Assembly (NCBI GenBank): GCA_904066235.2
Contig: CAJFCV020000006.1
Coordinates: forward strand, 1,922,001 to 1,986,000
Length of the DNA: 64,000 bases
From: Bursaphelenchus xylophilus
Taxonomy: Eukaryota; Nematoda; Chromadorea; Rhabditida; Aphelenchoididae
Direction of reading: 5' to 3'
Shown here: positions 54,451-64,000 of the stretch, piece by piece
How the letters are laid out: each line of letters opens with the position of its first letter
Numbering within the stretch: the stretch's first letter is position 1
Notes under the pieces: model-generated
What the model was told of the DNA's origin: nothing
What the model saw: only the letters and a program-made list of their open reading frames with translations
Database searches by the model: none
Made by a program: the position numbers and the translations under genes

Positions 54451-57400
54451 ATGGGTCTTAAAGGCTTGTATAAAAGCTTTGTCAAAAACTACAACGGTCT
54501 ACAGACCTTGGTCGAGGTTGGAAGTGGTCCTGATGGCCCGGTGAGTTCAATTCTTTTTATTTTATGCATTTTTAGGAGATTGACAACTTATTCTTGAACA
54601 TGAATGTGTTTATGCTCAACATTATCCATGCCATGGACGTTTCCAACGCTAAGCCTGAGAGAAAAATGCTGGTAGGTTGTTATCTAGCTGGTATTAGAAT
54701 CGGGTTTTAGAATGTCTGTTTAACCGAGTTGGATCGGTTTGTGGAGAAGATGAGGCCAAAGAAATTGCTTTATCTCTCTTTCTCTGGGATTCTCCCGCAG
54801 CAGGATTTGGTTCGACGACGTCCCAAGCGTCTTGTACGTGGCGCTGAACGAGAAGACGTGATAAATCGGATCAAAAAAGCTCGGGAAATGCTTGAAGAAG
54901 AGGGATACACCGTGCCCCAGCGACTCGTCGAAGTATTTGATACAAATGCGGTGCATTTCGGCACTGAATTCATGGAGAAGATCACTGCTGCTGTCTACAA
55001 TCACATCAGCCTTCGTTTGGACAAGGAGTGGAGCAGTTTGATGGTATGAGCTTGGTGTTATATTGATTTAGACATCAGATGGTCCAGTATAACATAAAGT
55101 GAGATTTTCATTGTTTTGTTGGCTTTTAGGTGCTGGTTTCGGACCACACTGTCCCAGGGAGCGCCAGTGTCAAGATCATGGACTACATTCGGTCCCAGAA
55201 TTATAAGGATGACGTCTCTTCGGCGGCGTTTTTGCCCGAGAACTCTTCGCTGATCGAAATCTTGAGCCTAAAGTTGAAAAAATTCTACGCAATCAGAAGA
55301 AAGGTTCGTACGGACCCTTGCGACGTATGCCAATCTCTAGATCACACTACCGTGAACTGTAACGCCGGCCTGGCCAAGAAGAATTTGGGAATTAAACGGG
55401 CTGTTCACGTCGATGTTTATTCGATTATCGACTTGGCAGAATTGAAAAAACGCATTTTGATCGATCATTCTGTGGGATTGGACAATCCAAAGCCAGTCAT
55501 ACCGGACTATGTAAGGGGTTTTGGAGGTGGTTTTTAGGCAAAATTTTTAGATTCCGGAAAAAAAATTTGCAAAATTTGTCTAAAATAAGGTGAAGATGTT
55601 GAAAACTGTCTGTTTTTTTCTAGAAAAATCAACTTTTAAGGCGGAATATCAAATTTTAGGAAGATTTTTTGCCATTTTCCCTCAAAAATCGCCAATTTTT
55701 GTCTAATTTTAGGTATTTCTCGCCTCTTTTTATGCCTCCGAACCCTCATATCCGTGCCCTTTTTATTTCGCAGCCAAACTTCATATCGAAGCTCTCTTTG
55801 AATTCAACCTTCGCCTCACAAAAGATGGAGTCCCATTACCAAAAAACGTCAAAGATTACTTTGGAGTAATGAATTCAATCCAAAATTTTCGATACGGCTT
55901 CTTAAAGTGCCAGCAAATGGAGGAGGGTCCTGCAGAATACTATAACAGACTCTATGGAAGATTTGACATGGAATTTCGAAAGAAGTTGACGGAGCGATTC
56001 TTCGAAACTGTTTATTGGACACATGAGTACATGACTAAGGTAAGATAAGGTCAAATTTGGCGATTTTTTGATGTTTAGAGATGTAAAATGGCTCGAAATA
56101 GAATCCTTATGTATTTTCGTATCTGTTAAGACAGATTGGAAATGTATAGCACCGATTTTTTATATTGTTTTAGACATTAAAGTCGAAATTTTCATTTTTT
56201 TCGTTTCAGGGCTCAGATGTTGATTGGGAATACTGTAACACAGATGAACATCCTCCACATTTGGTGGACCTCGCAGAATTCGCCCCTACGACACTCCCGA
56301 CATTCAAAAAGTACCCGCCTAGAGCCAATATTTTCGAACAACTCTTCGCTTCAATTCCTCAACGAAGCTAGTAAGAAGATTGATGTTTGAGGGGAAATTT
56401 TCATGAAAAATTAGTTGTTTTTGGTGTTGATGGATAGAAGAGACCATAGTGGGCGTGGTGTAGTTTTGGGTTGAGATTGTTTTGGTAAAAATTTTGAAAA
56501 TGAGAACAATTTATATTAGACTAGGTCAAAGGAGATTATGAGGGGGATAAATCACTTTCATTAGAAGAAGATTAGTGTCTTTTTTGTATTAGTAGAAGTA
56601 GTGGGTCATAATTTACTTGATTTTATAGGCTAGTTGATTTTTTTAGCTAAAAACTTTGAGAAATGACATTAATTTATATTGGACTAGGTCAAAAGATTAT
56701 GATGATGATAGATCACCGTTAATAGAGGAAGATTGGTATGTTTATTGTATTATTAGGAATATGAGGCCATAATCTACTTGATTCTAAGATTTATTTTTGC
56801 TTTTTTTGCTAAAAATTTTGAGAAATGACATTAATTTATATTGGACTAGGTCAAAAGATTATGATGATGATAAATCACCGTTAATAGAGGAAGATTGGTG
56901 TGTTTCTTGTATTATTAGAAATACTGGGTCATAATTTACTTGATTTTATGGTCTACTTGATTTGATTAATTTAAAAATTTTGAGAAATGACATTAATTTA
57001 TATTGGACTACGTCAAGAGATTATGATGATGATAAATCACCGTTAATAGAGGAAGATTGGTGTGTTTCTTGTATTATTAGAAATACTGGGTCATAATTTA
57101 CTTGATTTTATGGTCTATTTGATTTGATTAATTTAAAAAATTTGAGAAATGACATTAATTTATATTGGACTAGGTTCATGAAAAAGAAGTTCTTTAAAAC
57201 TTTTATTTTCAGTCAACTCCTCCCGAAACAATGGCACAAACTGATGACGGATCTGGATCCAAAAATTGAGCATCTGTTTCCACAGATCGATCTAAAAAAA
57301 ACGTCGTCCTGGGGCGCCCAGGGAGTTATAATTGATGACTTGAAGGGTCTGAGAAAGTTTTTGACTGAGGTGGGTCTTTAAATATTGTTGAATTGACTTT

Positions 57401-57887
57401 TAGAAGGATTAGAGAAATGTTGGAGAGCTTGTCAAATCATTTTGTTGGATTTAGAAGGATTTATATTAACTATAAACCAAAAGTTTCCTGATTTTTGCGA
57501 TTTTTTCGGATTACCAGTAAAATAAGGTCGTTTTGGCCGGTAAAATGGTCATTTTGCATTGAAAATGACAGAATATTGTTGCAGAATTACCACCTGCTTC
57601 CTGAAAGTTATATCCGGCGATGTAGAAGGGGTGAAGTTTCGATTTTTGTCCATGAATCCCACCCACTATGCCAGTTCATCGAAAGAGCGACCAAAACTCA
57701 TCCGAAAGGCCCCAAACAGAAGTATTGGTACAAAGCCAGCGTCAAAAAGCACTCACTAAGAGGTCTGGTGCTGCCGGTCACGGACAGCGCCATTCACGGG
57801 CAAATGAGCTTGAGTTTGAACCAGATTGACCTGTCGGTCAAGGAGAACATGGAAAAACTCAAGGAATTGACCAATCTCAGGATTTAA
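54451..57887 (+). CDS. XRN2-family 5'-3' exoribonuclease homologue, active site lost
   Basis: Eight exons: 54451-54540, 54576-54671, 54711-55043, 55130-55510, 55713-56039, 56210-56370, 57213-57369, 57585-57887; 615 residues. The family is clear: start MGLKGLYKSFVKNY, DNLFLNMN (residue 33), VFDTN..FGTEFM, PGSASVKIMDYIR (182), the zinc knuckle C-x2-C-x4-H-x4-C (237-250), and C-terminal blocks LLPKQWHKLMTDLD, SSWGAQGV and HESHPLCQFI that match XRN2. But acidic residues that bind catalytic magnesium in XRN1/XRN2 are replaced: Asp of LYLDMN by Asn38, Asp of A-I-D-G by Ser87, both Glu of PGEGEHKI by Ser184/Ser186, both Asp of A-D-A-D-L-I by Asn211/Ser213, Asp of G-N-D by Glu310. It is also about a third shorter than XRN2. 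I infer a non-catalytic paralogue. The sixth intron holds a 162-bp tandem repeat. Confidence 0.82.
56480..57180 (+). repeat. 162-bp tandem repeat in XRN2-like intron
   Basis: About 4.3 copies of a unit of 161-163 bp. The anchor GAGAAATGACATTAATTTAT occurs near 56658, 56820, 56982 and 57143; a degenerate first unit starts near 56490. Units contain TTATATTGGACTAGGTCA, GATTATGATGATGATAAATC and TGGGTCATAATTTACTTGAT. The last two full units are nearly identical. Confidence 0.88.
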
Positions 57888-58255
57888 ACATGGAATAGAC
57901 GATTTGGAAAGGATAATCAAGGATTTTTTTGGGTTTTTTGAGAGGAATTAGGAAATATTTTGCAAACTTTTTTAGTTTTTTTGTTTATTTTTTGATGAAT
58001 TCCCAGTGTTTTTTTATGGATTTATAGGTAAAAAACATTTTTTTTTCTGTTCAAATGTGTATTGTTTACAAAGTTCTGAAAGTTTCAATCATTTCTGCAA
58101 AAATTTTTATATTACACTAGATAACTGATGTTGTTCTAGGTCATGAATACCTCCAGCGATATTTTTTTGTTCCCAATTCTTGTCATTGTACATATCTCTA
58201 GTGTTTTCGATGTATTTAAAAATATTTATCACGAAACAAAAACAACGAAAATAAA
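57888..58255. other. Spacer between convergent XRN2-like and SRP72 genes
   Basis: AT-rich 3' flanks of both genes. Contains one TATATTACACTAG motif near 58108-58120, which recurs in neighbouring introns. Confidence 0.5.
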
Positions 58256-60404
58256 TTAACGCTTCTTCTTTTTTCCCTTCTGTTGTTTCCGAGGTCCGGG
58301 CTGGGCCGGTGATGGCGAAGGCTTCGGAGACTCTTTGGGACCACCAGTCGTGTAATCGCTAAAAATATGTTGGTAAAATACGGAATCAAATTTTTTGTCC
58401 TCATGGATAATATAGTTTTGATCTTATACTTGGGAAAAAATGTATCAAAATGGCAGAATTTTGTCTCAAAACGTGAAATAGAGTCTTTGGAAGCTTTGGG
58501 TCAAAGTTCTACCTCTTTTTTGTACCTAAAATTCAACAAAAAAAAAATCAAAAATCTTACATATTGGCGGTGTTGACATTCGAGGCTCCCTGAGTTCCTC
58601 TGCCCACATCACGGTCCTTGAACTTTTTGTGGACCTTCTTGGACTTGAACGTGGACCTCTCGGTCTTCGGGATCCATCTTTCCGGGTCCGGTGTGGCATT
58701 GGGATCATAATTTTTGGGCAATTTGACCTTTCTCTTGCGTTTTCGGAGCTTCCCGGTGACAATTTCCTGGAATTGAGGGGTGAATTGCGATTCAAATTAT
58801 AGGTAAAAGACCCGGCCAACTTTTAAAATTGATTCAAATACCTGATTCGAAGAAAAAAAGGAAATTTTGGAGGTTTCTTACCTGATGTTCGACCTTATCG
58901 ATGCCTTCTTTCTTCAGAGCTCTCCTGAGCAAATATTTGTTCTTGAACGGGGCCAAATTTGCGGCCAAAACCTTGCGGACATTCGAATCTGATGGTCTGA
59001 AAGCAAAATACCTCATAATTCTGCCAGAATCGAACAAAAACGGGGGTTTTTAAGAGACAACATCAAAAAAGTTGACGCCTTGCAAAAAAGAAGCTCAAAA
59101 ATAACAAATTTTTTTATAAAAATCCCTCAAATTTGTAATGGATAGATACTACAGGACCAATTCTCTCACATTATCCCCAAAAACTCTTACTTCAAGTCCT
59201 GAACCTGCTTGTACAAGTCGATTGCTTCGGCCACATTACCCGTGGCATGGAGAATATAGGCTTTTTGAACCAAAAACACCGCCACTTCATCGTCAATCTC
59301 GCCCGCAGTAGATCCCTCTTCAGTCATTTGCTCACGACATTGTTTTATAGCCTTGTCCAACGTCTTTCGAGCATCGTCGAACTTCTCACAAGCAGCTTGA
59401 TGACAGGCCAGATTATAGAGCTGTTCGTAGGTGTCGGCGCCCGACGTGGAGGGCTCAGTTTTCTTCTGACCACTCCATTGGGCTTGGGCTAGGACAGCAA
59501 GCATGTTGGCTCGACGAAGATCGTCGTAGTCATCGCCAACTTCCCGACAAAGCTTTCTGAAGGAGGATGGATAATATAAGGTCGAAAACCATATTTCTGC
59601 TTTAAAACTCTCAAATTTTATTGCTCTATCAGCTGTATAATATCCAAACCAAGGTAATCAACGCAAAAAATCGTTGAGATACCCAAATTTATCGGACCTT
59701 GCCGTCAATTTATATTATACTAGCCATATTGAATCTTCAAGCAGCGAAACCTAAAGGCAGAAAAGAAAAAAACAACAAAAACTCACTTGTAAATCTCATA
59801 AGCCTCTGGATACTTCTCCACCCGATAATATAACTGGCCTTTCAACTCGAGAGCAGCCAGATCTTCCGGATCCGCGTCCTCCAAGGTTTTGAAGGCTTCA
59901 TCGTTCTTGTTTTGACGATAATAGATGTAGGCACGAGCGGCAACGGTGTCTCTAAAAGATACTCCAAATCAATAGCGAAATCTCAAATAAACTACGGGAA
60001 TAGTATCAAAATTATATTATACTAGGCAAGTATAATATAAAATCGGCCAGAAAATCAACCTACCCCAACTTTTCCTCGCCGTGACGGTTGATAAACTTGA
60101 GAGCTTCGTCCAATTGTCCTGTCTGGAGCAGAGCTGTCAATTTACATTGAAGAAGAGGAAGAGATTTGGCTTGCTCAAGATCGGACTCCAATACTGAAAA
60201 GAAATGGGTAAGAATCGATGTGGAACAACTCCAAACGTAGGCAAGACTTCTCTATAACCCTTCCACATTTCCTAAACATCATAAACAACAAAAAAACTCA
60301 AGAAGAAACCCACGGGTATCGGTTATTTCAAGGATTTTATCAAAATCCCCTTCCTCCTCAGCTTCGGCCAGCTGTATACAATATTGCCGGATTGTTTCGG
60401 CCAT
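58256..60404 (-). CDS. srpa-72: Signal recognition particle subunit SRP72, short form
   Basis: Seven minus-strand exons, 60404-60314, 60193-60064, 59951-59787, 59556-59191, 58996-58882, 58766-58561, 58358-58256, give 391 residues in consistent phase. SRP72 dimerises with SRP68 through N-terminal TPRs and binds SRP RNA by a basic C-terminal segment. Seen: TPR helices (QTGQLDEALKFINR; DTVAARAYIYYRQNKNDEAF; YYRVEKYPEAYEIYK), the typical DYDDLRRANMLAVLAQ, YNLACHQAACEKFDDARKTL, and the RNA-binding motif KLPKNYDPNATPDPERWIPK followed by RSTFKSKK and a Lys-rich end (KQQKGKKKKR). Animal SRP72 is typically about 650-690 residues; here the TPR region stops soon after YKQVQDLK..KVEHQ and jumps to the basic segment across a 115-bp intron with no room for missing exons. 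Convergent with the XRN2-like gene. Confidence 0.83.
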
Positions 60405-61008
60405 ATTTGTCCTTGGAATAGCTTGTCAATCCAGTAGCGATCAAGTCTCTTCGGGAATAAAACGTGGAAACTAGTTTTTTCGTGAACTGCGAGCAAGTAT
60501 AATATTTTCTTGGCATTCTGTTGCAAGCGGGAAATTTGAAAGGGGATTACATAAAAATGGGTAAATACTAGGGGAAATTAAAGAATATAGTGATCGAATA
60601 TCTTAGATAACAAATTTAACAATTGATTTATTTTTTTCGACATTTTCTTTGCAATTTTCTAATGTTATCCATGATTTTGACGTTTTCTTTCAATTTTCCA
60701 TAGAAAAATAGTAAAAAATTTGAAACCTTTAACTTTTGCAGAAACTAGGAGATCTTAAAATTGTATCTGTGACAGATTTAGGTCTCACATACTTCCAATT
60801 TCTTCAAAAACTCACGCTATATTCACCATGGTCAACTACTCCAGTATTTTTATTAGATTCTCTTGAAAATCACACAATGGCACAAAAAAAATTTCAAATA
60901 TCTTTTTTTTTGCAATATTTAGAACATATCTAGTTACAATTTGCATTTCTATCTCTGAAAAAACAATGAAAAAAATTTCCAAAAATCATCAAAATTTTTC
61001 AAAAAAAT
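60405..61008. other. Spacer between endophilin B and SRP72
   Basis: 604 bp, AT-rich, carrying the SRP72 promoter and the endophilin 3' end. No exon supported. Confidence 0.45.
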
Positions 61009-63546
61009 TTAAATTTCTTGTAAAAATGTAAGTGGCACTTTTCCTCGACGTCCCATTTTCTCCACCATCACGTATTCCGCGTCCATTCCGGGCAAACTGT
61101 ACATAATTACCACTTCATTGAATCGGAGTTCGATTTCAGAGTCGTCTAATGGCGCGTAGTCCATGAGTGCTCTGGCCTGACGAGTTTTTGATGAGCTTGA
61201 CGAGTTATAGGACAAAAGAGAGTCTTCAGAGCCATTGGGGAGGAGTTCAATCTCAGGATCCGAGTTGGTGCTGAAATTGGGATTTTTTGAAGAAAAAATT
61301 ACTTTTTTGGGTCTTAACACGAAAACAAAGAACTTTGATAGAATATAAAATATTTTTAATCATGTATTCTACCTCAGTAGATCAAATTTTACCTTAAAAT
61401 CCGGCTATTACAAACACCACTACACCTCAATTTTGGTCCCACCACGAAAACTTGATTTCCCTCAAAACCGCCGGATTTCGAGTCCAACTGAAACTAGGAC
61501 TCCTTATAACGCCAATAAAACAAAAAACTAACTCAAATCCACTCAATTTCACTGTATATTCATCATTTATTGTACACATACCACAAGAATAAGAGACTGT
61601 AAAATTCATCTATAAAATCGGCTATTTTCTAATAAATACTATCAGAACTAGGACAAATACATATTTGAGGACTAGTATCAAATGATTTTTACGAAATAAA
61701 TATACAAAAATTTTAGGTTACAAGCGAAAGTTAGCCAAAAATTGCTAAAATAAGTGAAGAATCTCGGTTAGAAGCACATTGATGGGACCAACAGAACGAC
61801 CAATTCACAGCACATCACACGCCACCCAAGCCGGAATCCGGAGAGTTACCAACACTGAAACAAGTAGAAATTTTATGGCTTGGAGGGAAATTTTTTAAAA
61901 AATCTCAAAAATTCTCAAATTTTTTTGAAAAATACAGTAGTAAATACATAAAAAATTTGCAAAAAAATTTTTTTATAGCATCCTAAAGACAATTCACTCT
62001 GCTACAACCACTTTTTCCCCCAAAATCAACCAAATTTTTTTTCGATATTACACTAGACATCAAAAAAAAAAAAAAAAAATCTGATTACCTGGATAACTCT
62101 CTCTGTAAATCGACCATTTGTTGATGGGCTTGGGCGTAGAAGCTGGTCTGCGCATCCACAAAATCTCGGATGCATTTGAGTTGATTATTCTGAAAAAAAT
62201 CAAAAAATCTCGATTTTTCAAAATTCAAAAATCTCTGTAAAATAAATTTTCAGGTCCTAAAAGACAAATAAACATCATGTAAACCTTTATACACCAAAAT
62301 CTCCCCATAACAAACAAAAAATCGTCCTAAAAATTTTGGCGGGAAATTCAAAATTCAAATTTTTCGCAAGTCCGAAAGACTTCTGAAAAGTCCCAAATGT
62401 CATCAAAAATCTCTTACATGTGCTGTTTGTATTCCTTCCAGTAGCAATTTTGTGATTTCACATTGCTTGTCGAACTCGGATTGGGCTACTCGGAGGTCCG
62501 CTTCGGCCTAAAATAAGGTAAAAAATAAAAAATTAAAGCTCGGCATTGAATTTCTGGACCATTCAGACTATCTACGACACAATACTAAGTATTTTTTCAA
62601 ACAAAATTTCCCAAATTCTTCTAAATCACCAAGTACAATATCAACTCTACAACATCACGAGACAACAAAATCACCTGTTGGATTGTGTCGCCAGAGGGGG
62701 CATTTTGCTTAAAAAGCCATTATTAGATAATTTTCTATTGAAAGGAAGTATTTAGAAGTGACTTTTCTAAATTTTTTGACTCTTCTACCTAGTGTAATAT
62801 AATAAAACCTCGATTTTTGGTCGAAATATCTTGATGAATTGGTCGTAACAATGCCTGATGACTTAATAGACCCTGCAAGGCCTGGACAACCTCTAAATTA
62901 CACCGCGGAATTCTTCTTTATATCCAAAAAATACTTTATATTACACTAGATGAGTAATGTCATAATTCAAAAACTAAGGAAGCAAAATACTTAAAACATT
63001 TACTAGGTCAACTAGAGTCCCTGAAAACCCTCTAAGAGCTATAACTGCCCTATATTCCAAATAATTTTCAAGATATCTTCCGATCTTCACCATGATGACT
63101 ATACCTTCAAATTTTATCTCATAATTCCTCAACTTACCACCGCACTAGCTTCCAACGTCTTGGCTTTCTTCAGCTTAGATTTGCAAGCATCCAGGTCCAA
63201 TCGTTTCCCATGCAGCACCTTTCGTTCTCTCTGAAATTCCAAAAATTATATTACACTAGCCATCAAAACGTTTATTTTACCTGAATTGTTCTCATATCCC
63301 CCTCCAAGAAGCGTCGGATCGGTAGCAAACAATTCGCGGCGGCCGTGTTTATAAACTCCGACTCTCTTTGTCCAATTGCGGTCTCTGTTTTGGCGATCTT
63401 CAACAAGGCCGAGCCGTACGGACTGGTGGGGCCAAATTCGTTTCCAGCATCGAGCATCGCCTTTCCCAAGGCTTCCAGGTTATTCTGTCGATGAGATTCT
63501 TTTTTCAGCTCCAATTTTTCGTAGAAAACATCTTCCATACGAACAG
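61009..63546 (-). CDS. erp-1: Endophilin B (BAR-SH3), 5' end outside window
   Basis: Minus-strand exons 63546-63281, 63230-63138, 62507-62418, 62189-62089 and 61270-61009; the N-terminal amphipathic helix and start lie to the right of the window. Endophilin B proteins bend membranes through a BAR dimer in endocytosis and organelle dynamics. BAR signatures: MEDVFYEKLELKKESHRQNN, LDAGNEFGPTSPYGSALLKI, FINTAAANCLLPIRRFLEGD, RERKVLHGKRLDLDACKSKL, AQSEFDKQCEITKLLLEGIQ, FVDAQTSFYAQAHQQMVDLQ. These match endophilin B rather than A (PIRRFLEGD-x-R-T-I). The SH3 domain at the C-terminus has ARALMDYAPLDDSEIELRFN and a V-P-L-T-F end, but lacks the usual Trp pair (MGRRGKVPLTF), so ligand binding may differ. 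An alternative last exon without SH3 lies at 61815-61854. Confidence 0.84.
61563..61854 (-). other. Alternative last exon of endophilin B (no SH3)
   Basis: After acceptor TTTCAG the exon at 61854 reads in the same phase 2 as the SH3 exon: the split AG codon is completed to Ser, then VGNSPDSGLGGV and a TGA (61815-61817). About 250 bases downstream on the minus strand an AATAAA lies at 61563-61568. Splicing 62089 to this exon would give a BAR-only protein; skipping it gives BAR-SH3. Confidence 0.55.
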
Positions 63547-64000
63547 CTGAAAGTTCGGGGGAGAGGTTATATTATACTAGACAAGAAGGTTCAAAATTCG
63601 AAATTGAGTTATTATTTCAATAAAAAAAGAAGCAAAATAGAGTGTAGACAATGTATTAGCCCATATTATGTCTGTTGAGGTTTTCAAACCACATCCTAAG
63701 GGCTTTTTCGGTTATCACGAAACATGTTTCATCGTATAAAATGTCTCCAAAGTGTAATTTTACACTGATAATTAGAGGAAAAAATGTTTGTTGAGTCTCT
63801 TGAGATATCTAACGTATTTTCTGATATAAATTTTTGGCATCAAAAACCTCTAAATACCGTTTTTTCACTTATATTGTACTAGGTAGCCGGGTAAAATAAA
63901 ACTGTTTAAAAATCCAATATTTTTCATCCCACTATCTTCGAATATTCCCATCCAGCTCTTTTCTAAATCTTTTACGATGAATCAGCATGTTACATCTTAT
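63547..64000. other. 5' intron of endophilin B gene
   Basis: No exon with an endophilin H0 helix was found on the minus strand here. Contains two TATATTNTACTAG motifs (63568-63580, 63869-63881). Confidence 0.5.

Overview
The window is nuclear DNA of a nematode, most likely a rhabditid. The reasons are compact GT-AG introns (many of 37-100 bp), a tandem array of nematode-type seven-transmembrane chemoreceptor genes, secreted tandem galectin-like proteins, and recognisable single-copy orthologues (MED8, SRP72, endophilin B, an M16C peptidase of the C05D11.1/YOL098C type). I cannot name the genus. Exon models were read by hand from splice signals and reading phase.

Layout. 1-7200: a small cluster of secreted two-domain galectin-like genes (one pseudogene with an in-frame stop, one intact gene on each strand, one gene whose 5' exon seems lost next to an 820-bp palindromic repeat). 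7200-14900: gene-poor and full of nested foldback elements (two hAT-like elements with 8-bp target duplications, a TA-flanked MITE family, and a 966-bp near-perfect palindrome with mariner-like ends inserted into one of those MITEs). 14949-40482: seven paralogous chemoreceptor genes, all on the + strand, all with the same four-exon, phase-0 structure (67 / 118-119 / 59 / 80-87 codons). They form two groups (1, 6, 7 and 2-5) and are separated by repeats, including two copies of a tRNA-derived SINE. 40952-43243: two AT-hook proteins. 44242-54036: a minus-strand run of MED8, an unrecognised 202-residue protein and an M16 metallopeptidase; MED8 and the unknown gene are only 135 bp apart and may form an operon. 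54451-57887: an XRN2-family protein that has lost almost all catalytic acidic residues. 58256-60404: an SRP72 gene of only about 391 codons. 61009-63546: the 3' part of an endophilin B gene with two alternative 3' ends, one with and one without SH3.

The observations most worth following are the XRN2-like pseudoenzyme, the shortened SRP72, the alternative SH3-less end of endophilin B, the hairpin elements whose cores resemble each other but whose arms carry different short tandem arrays, and the datable nesting of transposons. Nothing in the window is bacterial or viral, and there is no CRISPR array.
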